From assembly GCA_025869455.1 (NCBI GenBank), contig JAOZVT010000692.1, positions 1 to 7,221 of the forward strand: a stretch of DNA of 7,221 nucleotides, given 5' to 3'. Under the pieces are notes generated by a model. It was not told the origin of the DNA, searched no databases, and was given only the letters and a program-made list of their open reading frames with translations. Positions 1 to 4,976 of this stretch are shown piece by piece. The translations under genes and the position numbers were made by a program. The stretch's first letter is position 1; each line of letters starts with the position of its first letter. This DNA is from Prosthecobacter sp. (lineage in GTDB: Bacteria; Verrucomicrobiota; Verrucomicrobiia; Verrucomicrobiales; Verrucomicrobiaceae).

Positions 1-2120
1 CGCTGGTGCATCAGTGGTTTGTGGAGCTGTATCGTCGTTTCCATCTCACCTTTTCCATCTTTGATGAAGACCGCTGTGATGTCCTGGAAACCGAGGAAGA
101 GGGCATCAATCCCTTCCTGGAAAATCAGCTCATACTTTGCAGCACCAGCTTTTTGGCCAACTCGCCGAATCGCGCGGAACAAGTCTCCGCAGCGGGCTGG
201 GACCTTTTGATTGTGGATGAAGCGCATCACCTGGAGTGGAGTCCGGAAGTGACGAGCCCTTCCTATACCTTGGTGGAAACCTTGGCCGCTAAAATCCCTG
301 GCTTGCTCCTGCTGACAGCCACCCCGCAACAGCTCGGCCCTGAAGGCCACTTTGCCCGTCTGCGTTTGCTGGACCCGAACCGCTACGCGGATCTCGGTCA
401 GTTCCTGGCTGAATCAGAACATTACGAGGAAGTGGCCAAGGCCATGGATCGTCTGGCCTCCGGCAAGAATCTCACCGCAGCGGATGAGAAGCTGTTTGCC
501 AAAAAATCCCCGCATTTAAAAGAGCGTCTGGTGGCCATGAAATCCGGTGCCGAAGGCGAGCGTGAAAAGCTCATCTCTTCCTTGTTGGACGAGTTCGGAA
601 CCGGGCGTGTCATGTTCCGCAACACACGTGCAGCACTCACAGGTTTCCCTGAACGTTCGGCCAAACTGGTGCCGATTGCCGGAGGTGATGAACCTTTGGA
701 AGCCAAAGTCAAATGGCTGGCCAAGCTGCTGAAAGAGCTGGGAGAAGAAAAAGTCCTGCTCATCTGCCGTACCCGCAAACTGGCGGAAAAAGTGCACGAA
801 TTGCTGCTGCATGAGATCAATCTCAATGCGGCCCTGTTCCATGAGGGGTTAACCCTGATGCAGCGGGATCGCCAAGCTGCCTTCTTTGCTGAAGAAGATG
901 GCGCGCGCGTCCTGCTTTGTTCGGAGATCGGCAGTGAGGGCCGGAACTTCCAGTTCGCGCATCACCTGGTGCTTTTTGATCTGCCGGAAGACCCCGAAAT
1001 CCTGGAGCAGCGCATCGGTCGTCTTGACCGCATTGGCCAGACCAGCACCATCCACATTCACGTGCCTTACATCAAAGGCAGCGGGGAGGAAGTCCTGGCA
1101 CGCTGGTACCATGAAGGCTTGCAAGCCTTTGAAAAGAACCTGCACGGAGCTACCGAAATCGTGGAAGCCCTGCGTGACCAGTTAGCCCCGCTCATGGAGT
1201 CCATGAAAGCCGCGACGCTGAAGGCTTTCATCAAAAAATCTCAGGAGCAGCGCAAGCTCGTCACCGCCAAGCTGGAGCGCGGGCATGATCGCCTGCTGGA
1301 GCTGAATTCCTGCAAACCTGAGCAGGCCGAAGCCGTCATCCAGGCGGTGCGCGCCCAAGATGCCGATACCGAATTCGAAGAGTTTTTCATCCGCCTTGTG
1401 GACCACTTTGGTCTGCATGTGGAAGAGCACGGCAACCGCAGCTACGTGCTGATGCCGGCACACCTAACCACAGATAAGTTCCCCGCTTTGCCTGATGAAG
1501 GTTTGCTGGCCAGCTTTGACCGCACCCGTGCGCTGTCCCGTGAAAACATGGCTTTCCTCACGCCAGATCATCCGCTGGTGCGTGGCGCGTTGGATCTTTT
1601 GTTAGGCAGTGAAAGTGGTAACAGCAGCTTTGGCCTCTGGCGTGCCGCTGGCAGTGAAGGACTGATTTTGGAGACGCATTTCATCGTGGAATGCATCGCC
1701 CCAGCCACCCTGCATGTGGATCGTTTCCTCTCCGCCGTTCCCATCCGTGTGGTGGTGGATCACACCAGCAAGGATCGTCGTGAAGACGCAGGCTATATGC
1801 ACGCCAAGATCGAAAAAGGCAGCCCCACACGCCTGCTCGAAAATGCGGGTATCAAGCGCAAAATCTTCCCGGCCATGCTGTCCAAATCACGCAAGCTGGC
1901 AGAAGCGGAAGTGCAGAAACTCATCGCCGAATCCACCGCGACCATGAAGGCCCAACTCCAGGCTGAAATTGATCGCCTGGAAGACCTGCGCCAGATCAAT
2001 GACCACGTCCGCCCGGAGGAAATCGAAGCCGCCAAAGCCCAGATGACCGCCCTGGAAGAAGCCATCGGCTCCGCCCGCGTCCGCCTGGATGCCCTGAGAC
2101 TGGTGCTCCAGAGTGCCTAA
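1..2120 (+). CDS. rapA: RNA polymerase-associated ATPase RapA, C-terminal part (5' end outside window)
   Basis: RapA is a Swi2/Snf2-family ATPase that binds RNA polymerase and recycles it from stalled post-termination complexes. The frame is open to the left edge, so the gene enters truncated; the GTG at 6 is an internal Val codon. Numbering from that codon, the sequence shows motif II DEAHH at 71-75, motif III LLLTATP at 101-107, an RNTR segment at 205-208, motif V CSEIGSEGRNFQF at 305-317 and motif VI QRIGRLDRIGQ at 335-345. About 360-704 matches the RapA-specific C-terminal domain, ending in a helical tail and LDALRL. From memory of E. coli RapA (968 residues, DEAH near 280), about 210 N-terminal residues, including the Walker A lysine, lie outside. 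The E. coli segment of about 40 residues between the RNTR region and the second RecA lobe is missing here, so the lobes are joined by a shorter linker. It converges with the NIPSNAP gene. Family assignment is near certain. Confidence 0.96.
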   Translation, partial: LVHQWFVELYRRFHLTFSIFDEDRCDVLETEEEGINPFLENQLILCSTSFLANSPNRAEQVSAAGWDLLIVDEAHHLEWSPEVTSPSYTLVETLAAKIPGLLLLTATPQQLGPEGHFARLRLLDPNRYADLGQFLAESEHYEEVAKAMDRLASGKNLTAADEKLFAKKSPHLKERLVAMKSGAEGEREKLISSLLDEFGTGRVMFRNTRAALTGFPERSAKLVPIAGGDEPLEAKVKWLAKLLKELGEEKVLLICRTRKLAEKVHELLLHEINLNAALFHEGLTLMQRDRQAAFFAEEDGARVLLCSEIGSEGRNFQFAHHLVLFDLPEDPEILEQRIGRLDRIGQTSTIHIHVPYIKGSGEEVLARWYHEGLQAFEKNLHGATEIVEALRDQLAPLMESMKAATLKAFIKKSQEQRKLVTAKLERGHDRLLELNSCKPEQAEAVIQAVRAQDADTEFEEFFIRLVDHFGLHVEEHGNRSYVLMPAHLTTDKFPALPDEGLLASFDRTRALSRENMAFLTPDHPLVRGALDLLLGSESGNSSFGLWRAAGSEGLILETHFIVECIAPATLHVDRFLSAVPIRVVVDHTSKDRREDAGYMHAKIEKGSPTRLLENAGIKRKIFPAMLSKSRKLAEAEVQKLIAESTATMKAQLQAEIDRLEDLRQINDHVRPEEIEAAKAQMTALEEAIGSARVRLDALRLVLQSA

Positions 2121-2194
2121 GGCCCAGCCTGAAAAGAGACGGATGTTGTCGCTCACACTAACTATCTTCTGCCGACTTTCTGTGAAGCTTCCCA

Positions 2195-2218
2195 TTGGTC
2201 TGCTGTAACGAAGACCAA
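2195..2218. repeat. Small inverted repeat (TTGGTCT / AGACCAA)
   Basis: Arms 2195-2201 and 2212-2218 are perfect 7-base complements around a 10-base loop. A second TTGGTCT lies at 2284-2290, on the far side of the REP-like hairpin, so the 2212-2218 arm can pair with either copy. No T-run follows, so it is not a standard terminator. It may be an edge of the repeat element at 2212-2290, or chance. Confidence 0.35.
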
Positions 2219-2290
2219 ACGGCACCCTCCCTCTCCTCTTTGAGGAGAGGGCTGGGGTGAGGAGTCTGAGCGATTTAGCTCGCTTGGTCT
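2212..2290. repeat. REP-like interspersed palindromic repeat, possible bidirectional terminator
   Basis: The core is a perfect 10-base-pair hairpin: CCCTCTCCTC at 2229-2238, loop TTT, and GAGGAGAGGG at 2242-2251, followed by CTGGGGTGAGGAG. The motif CTCACCCCAGCCCTCTCC plus a return arm is a widespread intergenic repeat in bacterial genomes. When mis-translated it gives the familiar string SPQPSPQRGEG, which one antisense frame here does. AGACCAA (2212-2218) and TTGGTCT (2284-2290) bracket it as possible short terminal inverted repeats. It sits in the 180-base gap between the convergent rapA and NIPSNAP stops, where a strong hairpin could end transcription from both sides. There is no U-tract, so the terminator role is inference; the repeat identity is more secure than its exact ends. 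Confidence 0.65.
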
Positions 2291-2300
2291 AATGCTCTTA

Positions 2301-3086
2301 TCAAATCTGGGAATACGGAGCCGGCACCAGCACAAGGTTCGTGATGTGTGACACGATCTCCTTGTCGGTGAATCCAGGGGTTGTCTTGAGCTTGGCCCAT
2401 TCAGGATCACCCCGGAAGTTATTCCAGGCCGCATCCTTGGCAGCCGTGTCATTGAAGACCAGCATGTAAGTCAGGTTAGGCATCAGCGGGCCGACGATGG
2501 TCTCACCAAAAAAGACAGGCGTTAAACCGCAGCGTTTAAAAATGGCCAGTTCACCGATGTTGAACATCTCCACCTTTTTTTTCCCCGTCTTCTCACTCGG
2601 GCTTTCATAGATGCGCAGTTGATAAACCTGTTTGCCTTTCTCCGGCACGACCATGGCAGGCATGCCTTCAATGCCCTGCGTCAGCCAACTTTCAATCCGC
2701 TCATAAACAGCATCCGTCGCAGGTGCCCCCAGGTAATCCGCCCCCGCTTGCTGGAGAGTCGCATCCGCAAGCAATTGCGTACTCTTGGCAAATTGGTCTA
2801 ACGAACTGTAACGCAGCACAACGTAAACCACCGGCACGGCTTCAGGCACCTCCGGCATGAACATCCCCACCTGACGAATGCCCAGGCGATTCAGCGCAGG
2901 GATCGCAGCATCCTTCAGGTAAGCATGCATGAGATCCAGTTTCTCCACGCTTTTCAGCGAATACTTTCGAATCTCAAAATACTCACGGGCCGCCCCTTCG
3001 GATTTCTCTGCGCCAGTGACGGATCGGGTTGAGGCAATAAGCCCCGTGGCAGCCAGAGTGGATTTCAGAAAGGTGTTTCTTGTCAT
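2301..3086 (-). CDS. Exported NIPSNAP-family protein (two ferredoxin-like domains)
   Basis: The 261-residue protein starts MTRNTFLKSTLAATG, and residues 1 to about 27 look like an export signal. The leader resembles a Tat motif (T-R-N-x-F-L-K) with the second arginine replaced by Asn, followed by a hydrophobic stretch and a plausible cleavage after VTGA. The mature part begins YFEIRKYSLKS and has a second unit from YQLRIYESPSE, the typical opening of NIPSNAP modules. These are dimeric alpha/beta barrel folds of unclear function, sometimes related to antibiotic-biosynthesis monooxygenase-like domains. The ending WNNFRGDPEWAKLKTTPGF also fits NIPSNAP C-termini. The frame stays open up to 3218, but I chose the ATG at 3086 because only this start puts the signal peptide at the N-terminus. 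No Shine-Dalgarno precedes it; the upstream bases are pyrimidine-rich (CCTTCCTTTCCTC). It is probably monocistronic. Substrate and role are unknown. Confidence 0.85.
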   Translation of the reverse strand: MTRNTFLKSTLAATGLIASTRSVTGAEKSEGAAREYFEIRKYSLKSVEKLDLMHAYLKDAAIPALNRLGIRQVGMFMPEVPEAVPVVYVVLRYSSLDQFAKSTQLLADATLQQAGADYLGAPATDAVYERIESWLTQGIEGMPAMVVPEKGKQVYQLRIYESPSEKTGKKKVEMFNIGELAIFKRCGLTPVFFGETIVGPLMPNLTYMLVFNDTAAKDAAWNNFRGDPEWAKLKTTPGFTDKEIVSHITNLVLVPAPYSQI

Positions 3087-3277
3087 GAGGAAAGGAAGGA
3101 ATGGAAAAGCGATGCTGTCGAAAGGACGACAAAACGTCAAACCCTTTGATGCCAGAGAAACAAAGCTCTTCGGTTGAACCTCCCGAATTAGCCCTACCGT
3201 ATGAAGACCGCAGAGCAATTGTATCAGGGAGCAGGTAAGAAGTTCGTGCTAGCGATCAAAATACTGATGGAGTCAGG

Positions 3278-3586
3278 TCACTCAAAAAGAGGCGGTAGAT
3301 TTCTGGCCCCATGCAGGATACGCAGCACCTCGATTTCGCTGTTTAACTCACGGTAGAACAACAGATACATCGGATAGGGATACGCTGGGAGAAAGCGGAT
3401 GCCTGCGAAGCGTGGGGAACTGAAGCGAGGACGCATACCCAGACTCGGATGTAGGGCAAGGCGTTCAGCAGTGTCCAAGATAGATTGGCGCACGGCTTCT
3501 GCAGCAATCGAATTGTCTTGAGCGATGTAGCTGGTGAGATCTTCAAGGTCGTTCACCGCCACAGGATTGAAGACTACGGCTTTCAT
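3278..3586 (-). CDS. parE: RelE/ParE-superfamily toxin
   Basis: The 102-residue protein has the ParE pattern. It opens with a beta strand and helix carrying A-x-x-D-L-x-x-x-x-x-Y-I (residues 10-21), has a long helix with AERLALHPSLGMRPRF (40-55), then GIRFLPAYPYPMYLLFYR (62-79), and the classic C-terminal strand IEVLRILHGARNLPPLF (85-101). Family members either poison DNA gyrase (ParE) or cleave mRNA on the ribosome (RelE). The RILHGAR ending and the ParD-like partner favour the ParE branch, but the target cannot be settled from sequence. Its ATG (3586-3584) overlaps the antitoxin stop in an ATGA tetranucleotide, so the two genes are translationally coupled, antitoxin first. It is full length with no disrupting change, so I expect an active toxin. 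Confidence 0.9.
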   Translation of the reverse strand: MKAVVFNPVAVNDLEDLTSYIAQDNSIAAEAVRQSILDTAERLALHPSLGMRPRFSSPRFAGIRFLPAYPYPMYLLFYRELNSEIEVLRILHGARNLPPLFE

Positions 3587-3795
3587 GCCTGCTTTTGCCG
3601 CAGCTCCGAGACTGGCACGCGCCGTCCCGTATGCTGAAGAGCTTCATCCAGCAACGATTCAAGCGCGGGGCTGGCACGATGTCCGAAGACGGTCTGGATC
3701 GCGGCTTCTACAGCGGAATCAACGGAGCTAAACTGCCCGCTGGCGACTTGTTCACGCAGCAGGGCTTCGGCAGGTGCAGTGAGTGTGGTAGTCAT
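3583..3795 (-). CDS. parD: ParD-type ribbon-helix-helix antitoxin
   Basis: The 70-residue antitoxin is the first gene of the operon with the ParE-type toxin. Residues 2-7 (TTTLTA) fit the DNA-binding beta strand and 8-38 (AEALLREQVASGQF, then SVDSAVEAAIQTVFG) the two helices of a ribbon-helix-helix fold. The stretch at 43-70 (PALESLLDEALQHTGRRVPV onward) fits the flexible toxin-wrapping tail. Such proteins neutralise the toxin and repress their own promoter. The frame stays open up to 3858, but the ATG at 3795 is preferred because it places the strand at the N-terminus, as in the family, and gives a normal length. No clear Shine-Dalgarno is present. The two reading frames overlap by 4 bases at 3583-3586. 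Confidence 0.87.
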   Translation of the reverse strand: MTTTLTAPAEALLREQVASGQFSSVDSAVEAAIQTVFGHRASPALESLLDEALQHTGRRVPVSELRQKQA

Positions 3796-3971
3796 GCTGA
3801 AAGTTATCTCTGCCTTCAAACGTGGCAAGTGGTCAAATTTTTCACAACGAGCATTCATCTCGAAATGAAAACCGAGTTTGTGAAGCCTATGGGGTCAAAA
3901 TCAGGACTCTGTTGTTAGTGGCCTTTATTTGAGAAGTTGCAGCCAGTAAACTTTGTGGCAAATCTTTGAAC
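3796..3971. promoter_or_regulatory. Divergent intergenic region between two ParD-type genes
   Basis: These 176 bases separate two divergently transcribed ribbon-helix-helix antitoxin genes and must carry the promoters for both. Antitoxins of this type normally bind operators here to autoregulate. On the - strand a loose sigma70-like pair can be read, TTGCCA then TAACTT with 16 bases between, but its -10 is poor. I see no strong long palindrome that I would name as the operator. The site is assigned from layout rather than from a clear motif. Confidence 0.35.
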
Positions 3972-4217
3972 ATGACAATCAACCTACCACCGGCTTTGGA
4001 TGCTCTTTTGGCCAGGAAAATGGCCTCGGGATTGTATGAGAATGCGGGGGAGGTCGTGCGGGAGGCTTTGCGTCAGATGGAGTCGCGCGAATCGTCGCTG
4101 GAGTGGTTGCGGCAGGAGGCTGCGACGGGCTTTGACCAATTGGATCGTGGCGATTCCATCGAAATGGATCGTGACGCCTTCATGAATCATTTCCGCAACC
4201 GTCGTCAAGCTGCATGA
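3972..4217 (+). CDS. ParD-type antitoxin with a dead toxin partner
   Basis: The 81-residue protein starts MTINLPPALDALLARKMASG and continues LYENAGEVVREALRQME. That is the standard ParD ribbon-helix-helix: strand at 2-5, helices at about 7-20 and 25-40. The tail LEWLRQEAATGFDQLDRGDS (43-62) is the usual ParD toxin-binding region. A TTG two codons upstream (3966) could serve as a start, but the ATG at 3972 fits the family N-terminus. No Shine-Dalgarno is visible. Its stop overlaps an ATG in an ATGA arrangement (4214-4217), exactly as in intact parDE operons, but the downstream toxin is broken. The antitoxin itself is undamaged, so it may persist as a repressor or as a neutraliser of related toxins. 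It is clearly different in sequence from the ParD at 3583-3795. Confidence 0.87.
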   Translation: MTINLPPALDALLARKMASGLYENAGEVVREALRQMESRESSLEWLRQEAATGFDQLDRGDSIEMDRDAFMNHFRNRRQAA

Positions 4218-4339
4218 CCTTCCTTTTGGCTTAGGCCGCCATCGAAGATCTAGAGTCTGTTGATGACTATACCGTGCGCACCTGGGATGCCGATCAGGCC
4301 AAAAGCTTCGCAGGGTTTCCTTGCAGAGAATGCCAATGA
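4214..4339 (+). pseudogene. Decayed ParE-type toxin (early nonsense codon, 3' half lost)
   Basis: Starting at the ATG that overlaps the antitoxin stop (ATGA, 4214-4217), the frame reads MTFLLA, then TAG at 4232-4234, then AAIEDLESVDDYTVRTWDAD and QAKSFAG, before drifting into FPCRECQ and a TGA at 4337-4339. The part after the TAG is the typical ParE N-terminal helix pair (A-A-x-x-D-L-x-x-x-x-x-Y-T, then W-x-x-x-Q-A). TAG is one change from CAG (Gln), a plausible residue at that place. The resemblance stops near 4315, and no RILHGAR-like C-terminus is found in any frame downstream. The gene therefore has both a nonsense mutation and a 3' deletion or replacement. A CTCTGCGGT repeat begins about 30 bases further on and may mark the break. 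Confidence 0.75.
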
Positions 4340-4343
4340 AAAT

Positions 4344-4383
4344 GTCTTTCTCTGCGGTCTTCTAACCTCTGCGGTGTAAAATC
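4344..4383. repeat. Degenerate CTCTGCGGT-type interspersed repeat
   Basis: CTCTGCGGT occurs at 4350-4358 and again at 4367-4375, a 17-base period, within TTTCTCTGCGGTCTTCTAAC followed by CTCTGCGGTGTAAAATC. Strings of the type TTCTCTGCGTCCTCTGCGTC, ending in CTCTGCGGTGAAAAT, are a dispersed short repeat that I recall from many bacterial genomes; this looks like an eroded copy. Its function is unknown. It lies just past the point where similarity to ParE is lost. Its ends are approximate. Confidence 0.5.
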
Positions 4384-4473
4384 TATTCTGGGATTTCAGC
4401 GGGCTAACTTGGTGTCCCTGCTGCCCAGGAAGGCAGTTGCACTCGGCATGGCTAGATGATAGCTTTTAGTAGA

Positions 4474-4677
4474 ATGAGCACAAAAGAGCAAACCTTGTCT
4501 TGGCTGGCAGAATTGCCGGAAGAGTCAGAGGCTTGGCGCGAGCTTCATGATGAGGCTCGCCTACTTCGCGACATCGCGGCGGCTGAAGAGGATGTGCGTA
4601 GCGGCCGTGAGCGGCCCTTAGCAGAGGCCAAAAAACTACTGGAACAAAAATGGGCTCAATGTCTTTTAAGTCTCTGA
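4474..4677 (+). CDS. Small antitoxin-like protein (orphan)
   Basis: The 67-residue charged, all-helical protein starts MSTKEQTLSWLAELPEESEA and ends LAEAKKLLEQKWAQCLLSL. I do not recognise a named family with certainty. The layout is a short N-terminal helix with an L-P-E-E turn, a middle helix, then A-x-x-D-V-R-S-G-R with a helix ending in K-W. This resembles small addiction-module antitoxins of the kind that carry (D/E)VxxGRxxxxEE(A/V)xxxL. The place, directly after two TA loci, supports this. No toxin gene follows: the next 300 bases are empty on this strand. An ATG at 4456 is an alternative start giving 73 residues. Neither start has a Shine-Dalgarno. The last residues (CLLSL) look unlike the rest and could be out-of-family sequence created by loss of the original 3' end. 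Confidence 0.55.
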   Translation: MSTKEQTLSWLAELPEESEAWRELHDEARLLRDIAAAEEDVRSGRERPLAEAKKLLEQKWAQCLLSL

Positions 4678-4688
4678 CAATACTTATT

Positions 4689-4735
4689 GTTAACCAGATA
4701 CAGAGAATCTTCACAAATAGAACGATCTGGTTGAC
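4689..4735. repeat. 11-base inverted repeat around a 25-base spacer
   Basis: GTTAACCAGAT at 4689-4699 and ATCTGGTTGAC at 4725-4735 match as inverted copies at 10 of 11 positions, the exception being a G-T pair. It begins 12 bases after the stop of the small antitoxin-like ORF. It could be a terminator stem without a T-run, an operator, or a relic of element ends. Confidence 0.5.
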
Positions 4736-4790
4736 TCCCTAGGGTGCATTTACATATATGATGCCTACCAAACCTGCCGCGCCTCTGCTT

Positions 4791-4823
4791 GCATGCGTAA
4801 TTCGGCGGGTTTTTCCCGCATGC
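4791..4823. repeat. Nested alternative hairpins
   Basis: GCGGG at 4805-4809, a TTTTT loop and CCCGC at 4815-4819 form one hairpin. GCATGCG at 4791-4797 and CGCATGC at 4817-4823 form a second that excludes the first. No U-tract follows on either strand, so I do not call it a terminator. Confidence 0.4.
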
Positions 4824-4867
4824 CATGAGTTTGGGAGGAGTTCACAGAAAACTTTCTGGTCATCGCA

Positions 4868-4895
4868 AGGTTAAATGAAAAGCATGGACCATGCT
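4868..4895 (-). terminator. Possible Rho-independent terminator of the nuclease gene
   Basis: On the - strand, AGCATGGTCCATGCT (4895-4881) is a perfect palindrome that folds as a 6-base-pair stem with a 3-base loop. It is followed directly by TTTCATTTAA. It lies 82 bases past the nuclease stop codon with no gene between. The stem is short and the T-run is interrupted, so activity is uncertain; it could instead be a dyad binding site. Confidence 0.4.
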
Positions 4896-4976
4896 CTTCC
4901 TTTGTGGGACGTCACTCTTACGGTCATGTTGGAGGCAAATCATTAGCATGGGCATGAGATAACACAGCACAGGTTG

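Larger units (their letters stand above)
4678..4976. other. Gene-free stretch with several palindromes
   Basis: No coding region of useful length on either strand. It holds an imperfect 11-base inverted repeat (4689-4735), nested hairpins (4791-4823) and a 15-base palindrome (4881-4895), described separately. Its left end (about 4680-4780) is A+T-rich like the nuclease gene, while the middle is closer to the host average. Confidence 0.6.

Noticed and set aside
422..2065. Several open frames of 60-134 codons on both strands inside rapA
   Set aside because: They overlap a strongly supported gene in other frames and have biased, low-information translations. They are shadows.
2271..2284. GAGC...GCTC mini-dyad near the NIPSNAP stop as a terminator
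   Set aside because: A 4-base stem with no T-run is too weak to support.
3595..3918. 107-codon + strand frame across the ParD gene and the divergent promoter region
   Set aside because: It is antisense to a well-supported antitoxin and runs through the intergenic region without protein-like features.
3880..3920. TATGGGGTCAAAATCAGGACT as a possible transposase-associated repeat edge
   Set aside because: It faintly resembles GGGGTCAGG-type strings near IS200-like elements, but no transposase, second copy or hairpin is present in the window.
4466..4714. 82-codon - strand frame opposite the small antitoxin-like ORF
   Set aside because: The translation has no recognisable pattern, while the + strand frame gives a coherent charged helical protein.
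4659..4742. 27-codon frame (MSFKSLTILIVNQ onward) overlapping the end of the antitoxin-like ORF as a possible toxin remnant
   Set aside because: Too short, with no RelE/ParE-like pattern, and partly made of the inverted repeat arms.
4875..4946. 23-codon + strand frame starting MKSMDHALPLWDV
   Set aside because: No start signal, no family pattern, and it is built over the 15-base palindrome.
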